This document shows positions 10,293 through 21,139 of a stretch of DNA of 64,000 nucleotides, piece by piece. A program made the position numbers and the translations under genes. The notes beneath the pieces were generated by a model. It worked only from the letters and a program-made list of their open reading frames with translations, did not search any database and was not told the origin of the DNA. Source of the DNA: Piper betle (Eukaryota; Streptophyta; Magnoliopsida; Piperales; Piperaceae); NCBI GenBank assembly GCA_033002965.1, contig JAURVB010014479.1:1-64000 (forward strand), written 5' to 3'. How positions within the stretch are numbered: the first letter of the stretch is position 1; the number at the start of each line of letters is the position of its first letter.

Positions 10293-10676
10293 CGACATTC
10301 TTGCCATCAAGTTTTTGAGCCACGGTCTTTATTTTTTCTCTTTGCTTGACTGCTAACTTAGCCTTGCATGTTGTCTTCATTAATTGATTAAAGCTTTGTG
10401 GGTCTATAACAACAACCTTTGTCAGGATTTTGGCATGCAAATTATTCATGCACATCCCCACGAATTTGAGTGTTTTAACTTATGGATTACACCTGGATGC
10501 TATAGCCAATAACCTTGCTATGAAGTGTTCCACCAACTCTCCTACTCTGACGTTGTGGATTTAAGTGTTGTAAGAGCTACTTCTTTGACATTATTAAAGA
10601 AATTGTTTGGGAAACAATCTGCCAAATTATCCCATGAGGTCATAGAATTCTCCGCCAAATTTGTAAATCATTCTAA
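10293..10676 (-). pseudogene. Retrotransposon gag fragment (element J), C-terminal part
   Basis: On the minus strand this encodes a Retrotrans_gag-like region: LAENSMTSWDNLADCF, FFNNVKEVALTTL, then after a frame change VEHFIARLLAIASRCNP, and VGMCMNNLHAKILTKV...PQSFNQLMK. The W-F-F spacing and the late (Q/E)S(V)E.F..R block are typical of plant Ty3/gypsy gag. Several stops are present. The fragment is separated from its upstream half by LTR-F1 with an exact TSD, and the frame continues across the junction (KGALE*FTNLAENS). The clade is not certain. Confidence 0.75.
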
Positions 10677-11081
10677 TGCACTTTAAAACCCCGGAAAAAA
10701 TAATTAGGTTATTTTATTTAAGGTTTACAAATCTTAAACGAACCATAAATAATATTTAATTAAATAAATTATTAAAAATCAATATCATTCATTCGTATTC
10801 ACTTAATAATAAGTTTTTAACTTTTCATTATCACACAAATGATACAGTAATGCATGATTACATTCTTTTTTATAAAATTTAATGTAATGACTTCTTAAAT
10901 TCAACATATATTAATAAAATTTAATATAATGACTTCAAATTCCACACATATTATTTTATATAAAGGAGAGTTCTATTGTTAAATAAAACATCCTCTTAAT
11001 AGGTTGTTAGCCATTTGACACACAAAGGGGAAGACTTTAGGACTATTTGTTATAGTTGGGGGTTCTTCACTAAATTTTCAG

Positions 11082-11255
11082 GTCCGTATAATTATTTAAA
11101 ATGTTGTATTGTCCGTATAATTATTTAAAATATTGTATTGTCCGTATAATTATTTAAAATGTTGTATTGTCCTTATAATTATTTAAAATGTTGTACTGTC
11201 CGTATAATAATTTAAAATGTTGTATTGTCTATATAATTATTTAAAATATTGTATT
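11082..11255. repeat. 29-bp tandem repeat, six copies, in LTR-F1
   Basis: Six consecutive units of GTCCGTATAATTATTTAAAA plus TGTTGTATT start at 11082, 11111, 11140, 11169, 11198 and 11227, with few changes. Other LTR-A and LTR-F copies have this phrase once, at the same place. It is therefore a local amplification of existing LTR sequence. Confidence 0.95.
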
Positions 11256-11369
11256 TTCCTTCTTGGACAACCGGGTGAGCCTGAGCCCAGATTTGACCAC
11301 CATGCACCAAGTGCAACCGGGGTCAAGGAATTGACCCACCTTCATAGGGGTTATGCCCTTCATAATAAA

Positions 11370-14010
11370 AAATGGACATGTCAGAATGGACCTGACAACC
11401 ATAATACAATAAATTGGACATGGCGGATTACAAACGCCAGCTAATTACAAACATGGTGGACTAACCCATCAGCCAGTATATAAACATGGTGGACTGACCG
11501 ATCAGCAAACTAATGGACAAGGTGGATTGGACTCACTTGCCGATAACGGAAATAGTGGATTGAATTCACCGGCCGATAACGGACATTGCGGATTCAACTC
11601 GCCAGTCGATAATGGACATGATAGACTGACCATCAGCCAATAAATTGGACAAGGTGGATTAGACTCGCCAGCCAATTATGGACATGGTGGATTGGACTCA
11701 CCAGCCGATCACGGACATGGTTGATTGGACTCACCAGCCGATAACGGACATGGCGGATTGGACTCACCAGCTGATAATGGCCATGATGGACTGACCCATC
11801 AACCAACTAATGGCATGGTGGATTAGACTCACTTGCCGATAACAGAAATAGTGGATTGGACTCACCAGCCGATAACGGACATTGCGAATTACACTCGCTA
11901 GCTGATAATGGACATGATGGACTGACCCATCAGCCAATAAATTAGACATGGCAGATTGGACTTGCCAGCCAATTACAGACATGGTGGATTGGACTCACTA
12001 GCCGATCACGGACATCGTGGATTAGACTCGCCAGCCGGTAACGGACATGGTGGATTGGACTCACCAGCCGATCACGGACATCGTGGATTGGACTCGCCAG
12101 CCGATAACGGACATGGCAGATTGGACTCCCAGCCGGTAATGGACATGATGGACTGACCCATTAGCCAATAAATTGGACATGGCAGATTAGACTCGCCAGC
12201 CAATTTCGGACATGGCGGATTCGGCTCACCAGCCGATAAAGGACATGGTGGATTGGACTCGCCAGCCGATAACGGATGTGGTGAATTGGACTTGCTAGCC
12301 GATAATAGACATGATGGACTGATCCATCAGCCGATAATAGACATGGCGGATTGGACTTGCCAGCCAATTACAGACATGGTGGATTGGACTCACTAGCCGA
12401 TAACGGATATGGTGAATTGGACTCGCCAGCCGGTAATGGACATGATGCACTGAGCCATCAGCCAATAAATTGGACATGGTGGATTGGACTCACCAGCCAA
12501 TTACGAACATTGTGGACTGACCCATTAGCCAATATATGGACATGGTGGACAGAGCCATCAGCCAACTAATGGACATGGTGGATTGGACTCACCAGCCGAT
12601 AACGGACATGGTAGATTGGACTCACCAGCCGATAATGGACATGGCGGATTAGACTCGCCAGCCGATAATGGACATGATGGACTGACCCAACAGCCAATAA
12701 ATTGGACATGGAGGATTGAACTAGCCAGCCGATTACAGACATGGTAGATTGGACTCGCGAGCCGGTAATGGACATGATGGACTGACCCATCAGCTAATAA
12801 ATTGGACATGGCGGATTGGCCTCGCCCACCAATTATGGACATGGTGGATTGGACTCACCAGCTGACAACATACATGGCATATTGGACTTGCCAGCCGATA
12901 ATGGAGATGATGGACGGACCTATTAGCCGATAATGGACATGGCGGATTGGACTTGGCAACAAATTACGGACATGGTTGATTGGACTCACCAGCCGATAAC
13001 GGACATGGCAGATTCGACTCAGCAACCGGTAATGGACATGATGGACTGACCCTTCAGCCAATAAATTGGACATGGCGGATTGGACTCACCAGCCAATTAC
13101 ATACATGGTGGATTGGACTCACCAGCCGATAACGGACATGGCGGATTGGACTCAATAGCCGATAACGGACATGGTGGATTGGACTTGCCAGCTGATAATG
13201 GACATGATGGACTGACCCATCAGGCAATAAATTGGACATGGCGGATTGGACTTGCCAGCCAATTACAGACATGGTGGATTGGACTCACCAGCCGATAACG
13301 GACATGGTGGATTGGACTCGCTAGCCGGTAATGGTCGTGATGGACTAACCCATTAGCCAATAAATTGGACATGGCGGATTGGACTCGCCAGGCAATTACA
13401 GACATGGTGGATTGGACTCACCAGCCGATAACGGACTTGGTGGATTGGACTCAATAGCCGATAACGGACATGGTGGATTGGACTTGCCAGCCGATAATGG
13501 ACATGATGGACTGTCCCATCAGCCAATAAATTGGACATGGCAGATTGGACTCACCAGCCAATTACAGACATGGTGGATTGGACTCACCAGCTGATAACGG
13601 ACATGGCGGATTGGACTCGCTAGCCAGTAATGGACGTGATGGACTAACCCATTAGCCAATAAATTGGACATGGCGGATTGGACTCGCCAGCCAATTACGG
13701 ACATGGTGGACTGACCCATTAGCCAATAGATGGACATGGTGGGCTGACCCATCAACCAACTAATGGACATGGTGGATTGGACTCACCAGCCGATAAGGGA
13801 CATGGTGGATTGGACTCACTAGCTGATAACAGACATGGTGGATTGGACTCACTAGCCGAAAACGGACATGGTGGATTAGACTTGCCAGCCGATAATGGAC
13901 ATGAGGGACTGAACCATCAGCTAATAGATGGACATGGTGGACTAACCCATCAGCCAACTAATGGGCATGGTGGACTGAACCATTAGCTAATAAATGGACA
14001 TGTTGGAATG
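11370..14010. repeat. 33-bp minisatellite array, about 80 units, with a four-unit higher order
   Basis: Roughly 2.6 kb of units of the type GGACATGGTGGATTGGACTC + ACCAGCCGATAAC (33 bp). Variants recur in a fixed order: ...CCAATTAC, ...CCGATAAC, ...CCGATAAT, then GGACATGATGGACTGACCCA + TCAGCCAATAAATT. This makes a higher-order unit of about 133 bp. Read in one frame the unit encodes GHGGLDSPADN, but stops and length changes break every frame, so I do not call it coding. Shorter arrays of the same unit occur at the same LTR site at 45800-46390 and 48800-49375. Confidence 0.95.
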
Positions 14011-14368
14011 GTCGCAACAGCCATTATTATAGATAATGGTTTGGAGTTTATGGATTTGTTTTATTTAATTATACTGCTTAGTGTTTTTATCACTAAAGTG
14101 GAATTGCCTCTGCAGGTATGAGCATAGAAGGATGGGTAGGGTCGGGACAGCTGGAGGACTATATTATTGAACTATTATTTTCTCGAGATTGTTTGCATGC
14201 GAGTGGGATTTTAGTTTGGTTCATGGGACTTGGATTATTTCAAGCATTTATATATTAAATTTATTGCTGTGGAATTATTAAAAATTTTGAAAATTAATTT
14301 ATGAGACACTTAGTTTAATATAGTAACACTTGGCTCGTAATTTGGAACGGGCGGGTTGTTACATGCAC

Positions 14369-14518
14369 CCTTTTATAAAGTACTGGCAAATAACTGAATT
14401 AACAATGCATCATCATGACAAATGCCCCCGGTTAAAGCTCTATAGGAAAATGTTGTTGTGGGGAGTGAGTGCCATCTTAGGTTTGAAAATTAGGTGGTTT
14501 AAACTATGGATGGAAGGG
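14369..14518 (-). pseudogene. Gag fragment of element J, middle part
   Basis: The minus strand continues the gag of 10293-10676 upstream of the LTR-F1 insertion. It reads PNFQT*DGTHSPQQH (compare the usual P.F..YDG..DP..H at this point in plant gag), then after a frame change the stretch leading into KGALE. It ends at about 14519 against sequence of another kind. Confidence 0.65.
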
Positions 14519-14788
14519 TGTTAGGCCCTTTGGGCCCCCACCCAAGCTCCGAAACCATTGTTAGGCCTTTTAGGCCCCCAAAAGGGACTTTTAACAACCA
14601 AAGGAAACTCGTAATAGGTGCACGGGCCTCTCTTAATCCAAAAGCTAGCTAAAGGAGTAAGGCTTTCCCATTAGCCTATATACAAGCCACCAAAAGCCTA
14701 TACGACCGATGTGGGACAAACCAAACAAAGGGGACCAAATCCATATGCCTTGTATATGGGGACTTCAATTTTTTCTTTGAAGTCTCTT
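14519..14788. other. Unclassified insertion, probably an LTR fragment
   Basis: A piece of about 270 bases between two parts of gag J. It starts TGTTAGGCCCTTTGGGCCCC, repeats TGTTAGGCCTTTTAGGCCCC 40 bases later, and contains GACCGATGTGGGAC. The reverse of that (GTCCCACATCGGTC) is a phrase common in short plant LTRs. LTR-F2 is inserted near its end. No coding sequence is seen. Confidence 0.4.
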
Positions 14789-14793
14789 CTTGA

Positions 14794-15924
14794 TGTAAAA
14801 CCTCAAAAAAAATAATCAGGATATTTTATTTAGGTTTTTGTAAATCTTAAAACGAAGCATGTATAATATTTAATTAAATTAATTCTTAAGAATCAATATC
14901 ATAAAGTATTAATTATAACCTTTAAGAGTACCAAGTCAATGGTATTTATTGATGATTTTAATTTAGTTTTAACTATTAAATTTTTGGGAATCAGAGTCGT
15001 GAGTGAAATTTGACACTCAGTTGCCTTAACTCAATAGTTAGTTTTTTTGACTTTTCGTTATCACAAAAATGGTTGTTGTTTAATATAGTTATATGTGATT
15101 ACGTTCTTTTCTATAAAATTTAATATAGTGACTTCTTGAATCCACATATATTGTTCTATATAAAGGATAATTTGGTTGATGTTAAATAAAACATCTTGAT
15201 AGTTTGTGAGTGCATTTGGCTCACAAAGGAAAGACTTTAGAAAAGTTTTATTAGTATTAGAATTGTAGTTGCAGGTGCCTCAACAAAATTAAAGGTTCAT
15301 ATAATTACTCGAAACATTATATATTCTTATTTTGGAGCCTCCCGTGCCGAAAGGGGTGATAGGGCACAATGGTGCAAGACAACTCATTATTCACTTGTGA
15401 TACCAAGAGGGTGAGTTAATGTCAAATATCGGTAATTAAACTACTTGGGCCACGTAGCGTGTGCGGGCATACATGGGATTGTAATTGGATGCGGTGGCCA
15501 TACCTCCCGGTATAGTAAGAGCTCACCATAGGTTCATAATCACTAAAAGGTTTAATTAATGATGTTGTGGAATATATTAACTTGTTTCTTATAATTATAT
15601 GATTTTGTGTTTTTATTACTAATGCGAAATTGTCTCCGTAGGTGTGCGCATGGAAGGATGGGTAGATTCTAGACATATGGAAGACTCTGTTATTAGACTT
15701 TTAAATTTTTTTATTTTTATTTGTTATTATACTTTTACTTTGTTTGCATGACAGTGAGATTTTGATTCGGTTCATGGGGCTTAGATTATTCCGAGCATTT
15801 GTTATATTAAATTTTATGTAATGGGTTATTTAAAATCATAAAAATTAAGAAAAAATATTTTATAAAACACATAGTCTTATACAGTAATACTTGGCTCGTG
15901 GGTCGGAATGGGCCAGTGGTTACA
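14794..15924 (+). mobile_element. LTR-F copy F2, 1131 bp
   Basis: Starts TGTAAAACCTCAAAAAAAAT and ends GGCCAGTGGTTACA. The flanks are CTTGA (14789-14793) and CTTGG (15925-15929), a 4/5 match, so a TSD is likely but not exact. The 5' half matches only LTR-F1. The 3' half matches LTR-A (GTGCCGAAAGGGGTGATAGG, GGGCCACGTAGCGTGTG, GGTTCATGGGGCTTAGATTA). It has no minisatellite and so gives the unexpanded form of the family. Confidence 0.85.
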
Positions 15925-15929
15925 CTTGG

Positions 15930-16149
15930 TGTGCTTGAATTATTTCCACCACATCCATTTTCTTCACCGAATATTCGATATGGAAGTTGATATGGAAGTT
16001 GGAAGGTCGCTGATGATTGCCCCACATGAAGTTGGTGAGCTGCAACTTGGGTCCTTCCAAGGTTCTAGAAAGTGATTTGGACATTTACAACAATCGGTCA
16101 AGTCTTTCTTGTGGACCTTTAATTTTCTTGTTTTGTTCCTCTACTACTG
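15930..16149 (-). pseudogene. Gag fragment of element J, N-terminal part
   Basis: The minus strand reads VEEQNKKIKGPQERLDRLL, then TLEGPKLQLTNFMWGNHQ and EYSVKKMDVVEII. This is a hydrophilic, coiled-coil-like N-terminal gag region, in the right order and orientation to precede the gag parts at 14369-14518 and 10293-10676. It is cut at 16150 by LTR-G. The frame is interrupted and it is not functional. Confidence 0.55.
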
Positions 16150-17706
16150 TGTAACACTCCGATTTTGAATAATCTAAGAACTGGATCAGAAATATTACGA
16201 TTGAGTCGAGTCATGTTTAATATTGTTAGTCAGTAAGGCTCGATCTAAAAATAATTAAAATAACCCTCTTGGCTGTCATGAGAATCGAAGACATTCTCAA
16301 ATAAGCATCAAAACACCTCAAATATAAATAAATGCAAAAAAGTAAATATTGTGTTGAGCTCAAGTGTGCGTAGCGTTTATCTGTCCTACCACCAAAGTAT
16401 ACTTAGAATTTGCATGATCTATATAAATTATATGAAAACCGTTAGTAACGAATGTTACTAGTCCGAAAAAACTAATAAAATCTGGTAAATGGGTACTCCA
16501 TTACCCATAAAAACTTATGAAACTTCAAGATAACCTCACATTAGGCGGTAAGCAAACATACTTATGCAATTACTGGCTACTTATGCAATTACTGGCTCGC
16601 ATCACGGCTCATAATAATATTCATACATACATATAGCGCTTACGCCCTCACACCTTCCACATGCCCTGTCACGATACTCAAATGGTAAAAAGAACAGTTA
16701 AGTTAAGGCCACATATTCTGAAAATGCGTTGCATTACGCAATACCATCATACACCGCACTACCTCATGGCTTAATGGAGTAATAGTGCGATTCATACATA
16801 TCTCCATACCACTCACTCTTTTAATCGTGAAATCCATAAAAAAACACGTACTTATATAATACACTTTGGAAAGTGCTTATACCATAAATTTTTAGAGCTT
16901 AAGTTCGAAAACCAAAGAGGATCTCATCCTTGTAGTTTTATTAAACAAGCGTAGACAGCACAACTAAATGGCCCCCATCAGAGGAATGCAATAAAATGCC
17001 ACCGATGCTGTCCTATATATAAAACACGATTAAACTCAATAATTAAGGAGTCAAGCAAAGAGGGAGAGTCCTACGGACTTGTAGTCCAAGCTCCAAGCGT
17101 ATTTGCACATCTACGGCAAGCTAGATAAATGAGTAAATACATACAAATTAGTAAACATAAAAGACTAACTTTAATAAGTAAATATAATATTAATAATGAC
17201 AAATAATCATGTAAACATACATCATCTACGATAACATATTAATATAAAAAAATAAATAATAATGAATAAATAAATAAATAATAGATAAATAAATGAATAA
17301 ATAAAAGCACTTATAACATCAAATTCTGCTAAATATTCTGAATATGCATATAAACTAACATACGGGTTTTCAAATTACCGAAAACGGTCGAGAAATGGCT
17401 GAAAACGAGCTGAATCGGACCCAACCAAGCTGAACCAGACCGAACTGAATGGGCTGAACCAACCCAGTCTGGGTTAACTGGAAAATGGGCTGGGTTGTCT
17501 AGGCTGACTCGGGCATGACCAGGCGAATGCGGTCGCAAGCTGGAGAACTCGATGCAGGTAAACAGATCGAGCAGAGAGGCGGTGGTGCCCGTTGCCAGAG
17601 AAGGTCGATGGCGGCACGGTTGGGGTGGCCGCCGATCGGGATCGGTAGGGGCATCATGGCATTAGCTGGTGGTGGTGGTGATCGGTAGAGTTAGGCCATG
17701 GGCTAG
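16150..17706 (+). mobile_element. LTR-G copy G1, truncated at its 3' side
   Basis: Starts TGTAACACTCCGATTTTG and follows LTR-G through its landmarks. These are TTACGATTGAGTCGAGTCATG; the TTGAGCTCAAGTGTGCGTAG block; the tRNA-like spacing around GCGCTTACGCCCTCACACCTTCC; a (AAAT)n-rich stretch at 17230-17305; and the CCGAACTGAATGGGCTGAACC block. It stops at about 17706, where an LTR-A 3' end begins, so about half of the LTR is missing. Confidence 0.8.
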
Positions 17707-17803
17707 GCTTATTTACTGTGTAACGAATCATGTTCTAGAACATTATTGTTACATCAATTATATTTTTCGGTAACACCCAGTCCGGTTCGGGCGGTTCGTT
17801 ATA
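17707..17803 (+). mobile_element. Remnant of the 5' LTR-A of the main chromovirus copy
   Basis: Only the last 97 bases of the LTR remain (GAATCATGTTCTAGAACATT ... GGTAACACCCAGTCC ... GGCGGTTCGTTATA). They match the 3' ends of intact LTR-A copies such as 53700-53806, and lie directly before a primer-binding site. The rest of the LTR has been lost and LTR-G1 abuts it. Confidence 0.85.
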
Positions 17804-17805
17804 GG

Positions 17806-17817
17806 TGGTATGAGAGC
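17806..17817 (+). other. Primer-binding site, initiator-Met tRNA
   Basis: TGGTATGAGAGC, one base from the plant consensus TGGTATCAGAGC, lies 2 bp after the LTR end. The same downstream sequence (CCCACAAGCTCACACTTTATGAC) follows the corresponding site of the minus-strand copy at 59487-59498. Confidence 0.9.
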
Positions 17818-17987
17818 ACGGTTTCCCACAAGCTCACACTTTATGACTAAAGTACCTTGTTGGAAAGTCTAGTAATTATCTTTTTCCACTGTGTTGTGTT
17901 ATTAATTAACAAATTCATTCGCTAATAAACCTAGGTCATAACTGGAGAAAAAAACATATTAATGAACCATGATGGTTGGACATTTCA

Positions 17988-18610
17988 GATGGCAGGCACT
18001 CGTAGACATGCAAATTGATCTACTTAGTCAAATTCGAATACAGAGAATGTATTGGCTCAGATCCTGACAGCCATACAGGGACTGGCGCAGGCTTCAAAAA
18101 ATTCAAATTATGTGGTTCAAAATATTGTTCAGCAGTTACCAGGAGTGGTAGCTAGGAATGGAGCCTCAAACTCAGTAGCGGGTTCCATAATCACCCCAGG
18201 TGGTGGTCAGGGAAGTACCCAAGGCCGGGTAGGGTTAGCGGACATGGGCAAGCGAGGGAGCATCCAAACCCAGTGCCACTGGAAGTCCAACAAGTGTTGC
18301 CGCCAGCTATTAATGATAGTGACCATTACACTGTGAAAAAGTTAAGGAAAAATGGAGCTGAGGTTTTTATTGGAGGGATCTATCCAATGAAGACGGAGAG
18401 CTAGATAAACATTATCGAAAAGCGTTTAGATCTCTGTCTGTGCCCCACCGCCATCAAGTAAGGTTGGCAACATGCATGCTTCAGGAGGAAGCATCTTACC
18501 GGTGGAAATCGATGGAAATAAACCACATTCCATTGACGTGAGATTTCTTCCATCTCGTGGGCAAAATTTGTGGCAGCTTTCAAAGGACAATATTTTCTAG
18601 AGCCTATTGT
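17988..18610 (+). pseudogene. Chromovirus gag remnant (family A)
   Basis: Begins at the ATG of MAGTRRHAN, a usual chromovirus gag opening, about 170 bases after the primer-binding site. A low-complexity Gly-rich stretch follows. The gag core then reads KNGAEVF, GGI.PM, TESWINIIEKRLDLC (with frame repair), MLQEEASYRWKSM and FQRTIFS. Frameshifts and in-frame stops are present. At about 18610 the sequence passes straight into RT. The gag C-terminus, zinc knuckle, protease and start of RT, roughly 1-1.5 kb judging from related elements, are deleted. Confidence 0.8.
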
Positions 18611-19490
18611 CAAGAAGAAAGCACTAGACTTCAGCATTAACCTAGCACCTGGTGTAATACCAATTTTTAAAGCACCATACCGCATGGCTCCATCAGAACT
18701 CGAGGAGTTAAAAAACAACTAGAAGAGTTGTTGTATGTAGGTTCCATCCGACCAAGTACTTCACCCTGGGGAGCCCATGTTCTTTTTGTGAAGAAGAAAG
18801 ATTGATCACTTCGGCTGTGTATTGACTATCGACAACTCAATCAATTGACAGTCAAGAATCAGTACCCCTTACCCAGGATTGATGACTTGTTTGATCAACT
18901 AAAAATAGCCGATGTATTTTCTAAGATAGACTTGCGGTTTGGTTATCACCAGTTGCAATTAAAGGAGTCAGATACAGAGAAAATGGCTTTCCAAACTCGG
19001 TATGGACATTATGAGTATTTGGTCTAACAAATGCACCAGCAGCCTTTATGTCACTCATGAACACAGTATTCCACACATACTTGGACAAGTTTCTCATCAT
19101 GTTTGTGGACGACATTCTGGTCTATTCAAATAATGAAGAGGAGCATAAGAAGCACCTGTCCGTTGCTCTTCAAGTTCTGAGAGAACACCAACTGGTCACC
19201 AAGTTCTCAAAGTGTGATTTCTGGTTGGAGGTAAACTTCCTTGGTCATATTATTTCAAAGACCGGAGTTGCAGTTGATCCATCAAAAGTGAAAGTAATCA
19301 TTGATTGGCCACAACCCAAGTTAGTCACTGACGTCAGAAGCTTTCTTCGTTTAGCGGGTTACTACAGGAAATTCATTGAAGACTTCTCTTTAATAGCATC
19401 GCAGATGACCAAACTCACAAGGAAGGGAGTGAAGTTGAATGGAGTAGTAAGTGTGAGGAGAGTTTCCAATCTCTAAAAAAGAGTCTAACA
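18611..19490 (+). pseudogene. Reverse transcriptase (family A chromovirus), broken
   Basis: RT of a Ty3/gypsy element. Visible blocks: [47 protein letters not shown] (stop just before, KKD*SLR); [44 protein letters not shown]; then, after a frame change, the catalytic FVDDILVYS at about 19102-19128, [11 protein letters not shown], and [17 protein letters not shown] with the connection domain [18 protein letters not shown]. Key aspartates remain, but at least three stops or frameshifts disrupt it. It is closely related to the minus-strand copy at 57200-59100. It matched RNA to cDNA in the parent element; this copy cannot make a full enzyme. Confidence 0.92.
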
Positions 19491-19499
19491 ACTATAGCA

Positions 19500-19870
19500 G
19501 TCTGACACTGCCAAATGGTAATAAAGGATTCGTAGTCTTCAGTGATGCGTCCTTGTTGGGTTTAGGATGTGTCCTTATGTGGGGAGGTAAAGTGGTGGCC
19601 TATACGCCTCGTCAATTGAAGATTCATGAGCAAAATTATGCAACCCATGACATGGAACTGGCAGCAGTGGATTTTGCCCAGAAGATTTGGAGACACTACC
19701 TGTATGGAGCCCAGTTTGAAGACTTCACTGACCACCAGAGTTAGAAGTATATATTCACCCAAATGACCTTAACCTTTGACAGAGGTGGTGGATAGAATAT
19801 TTGAAGGACTACGACTTCCAAATCTTATACAATCCAGGGAAAGCGAATGTGGTAGCAGACATGTTGAGTC
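19500..19870 (+). pseudogene. RNase H domain (family A chromovirus), broken
   Basis: Reads [18 protein letters not shown] (catalytic D), [35 protein letters not shown] (catalytic E) and FEDFTDHQS, with a stop where the family has LK. In another frame come LKDYDFQILYNPGKANVVAD and LSQKGKVDKG, the tether to integrase. Layout and order are as in intact gypsy pol. It is broken by one stop and one frameshift. Confidence 0.9.
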
Positions 19871-21139
19871 AGAAGGGCAAGGTGGACAAAGGTCAGTAGC
19901 TAGCTAGACTTTGGGCCATGTCAGCAGAAGTGGTGGCTATCAACCCTGTGGAGCAACTAACAGGGTTAATGGAAAATTTGATTATTTACAACGATTTAGT
20001 TGATCGTGTTAAACTAGCACAAATTGGTGATGAGGAGCTAAATGAAATGTTGGACAAGACTCCTCACATTGCAGCTGATTCCGATAGTGTGATCAGATTT
20101 AGAGGAAGGTTGTGTGTACTTGAGGATGATGCTCTGAGGCGGAATATCTTGGAGGAGGCTCATCGCTCAAAGTTCTCGATACAACCTGGAGTTACAAAAA
20201 TGTATAAGGTTGGTGGATTGGGATGAAGAGGGATGTTGTAGATTTTGTCTCCAAGTGTCATACTTGCTAATAGATCAAAACCCAACATTAACTACCTGGA
20301 GGACTATTGCAACCTTTAGAAATACCAACTTAGAAATGGGAGTGTGTCACATGGGATTTTATTGCAAAGCTCCCAAGGACTCAGAAAAAGCATGACTCCA
20401 TAGGGGTGGTTGTGGACCGACTAACAAAGGTAGCTCACTTCATCCCACGAAATCAATGAGAACTACGGAATACCTGGCAGAATTGTATGTCGACAATATT
20501 GTCAAGTTGCATGGGATTCCAAAGGAGATAATCTCCGACCGAGATCCCCTATTCACCTCACATTTCTAGAAAGCTTTCCAAAAAGTCATGGGAACCGAAA
20601 TCAAGCTAAGTACAGCATATCATCCCCAAACTGATGGTCTATTCAAACTTTGGAAGATTTGTTAAGAGCTTGCATTCTTGACTGGGGAGGTGACTGGGAG
20701 AAACACTTAGCCTTGGCTGAATTTATCTACAATAACTCTTAGCAAGATAGTATAGGGATGGCACCATTTGATGCCTTATATGGTAAGCCCTACAGGTCTC
20801 CATCGTGCTGTTGTTGTCTACCGAAGCCGTTATAGTCGGGCCAAAGATGGTGGGGAAGGAACTGAAAAGGAGAAACTCATCCAACAAAGGCTTAATGCGA
20901 CTCAGGATTGACAAAAGAGTTATACTGATACTCAAAGGAGGGACCTAGAGTTCCAAGTTTGGGAGTTTGTGTACCTAAAATCATCTACTACGAAAGGGGT
21001 GATCAGATTTAGAACATCAGGGAAGTTGAAGCCAAGATTCATAGGACCATTCCCAATCTTAGATCGAGTTGGAAATTGTGCATATAGACTAGCATTTCCA
21101 ACAAGCCTAATTGGAGTACACAATGTTTTCCATGTGTAA
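19871..21139 (+). pseudogene. Integrase (family A chromovirus), broken
   Basis: N-terminal part at 19918-20226: AEVVAINPVEQLTGLMENL ... LRRNILEEAHRSKFS. The zinc-binding HHCC motif is damaged: the second histidine is Q in IQPGVTKMY, while CHTC survives at about 20257. The catalytic core is frame-broken but recognisable: VVVDRLTKVAHFIP (first D), [13 protein letters not shown] (second D) and TAYHPQTDG. The region that should hold the glutamate is shifted or lost. The C-terminal part before 21139 reads VGNCAYRLAFP and VHNVFHV. A piece corresponding to about 20276-20731 also lies inverted at 22087-22546. Confidence 0.9.

Larger units (their letters stand above)
10682..14363 (+). mobile_element. 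LTR-F copy F1, expanded to 3.7 kb by minisatellites, TSD TGCAC
   Basis: Starts TTTAAAACCCCGGAAAAAATAA (the canonical TG has become TT) and ends GGGCGGGTTGTTACA. The exact 5-bp duplication TGCAC is at 10677-10681 and 14364-14368. The 5' 400 bases match F2 (14794 on) and the 3' 350 bases match both F2 and the LTR-A 3' end. It differs from the 1131-bp F2 in a 29-bp repeat at 11082-11255 and a 33-bp array at about 11370-14010. It carries the CACCATGCACCAAGTGCAACC block shared with LTR-A. Inserted in gag J; no internal region, so a solo LTR. Confidence 0.9.

Noticed and set aside
11370..14010. Possible CRISPR-like array or repeat protein
   Set aside because: Units are contiguous with no unique spacers, so it is not a CRISPR. 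The GHGGLDSPADN repeat frame is broken many times on both strands and there is no start or promoter context, so no protein is called.
17806..17817. tRNA gene
   Set aside because: The match to initiator-Met tRNA is only to its 3' end and sits right after an LTR. It is a primer-binding site, as are those at 23345, 26979, 56905 and 59487.
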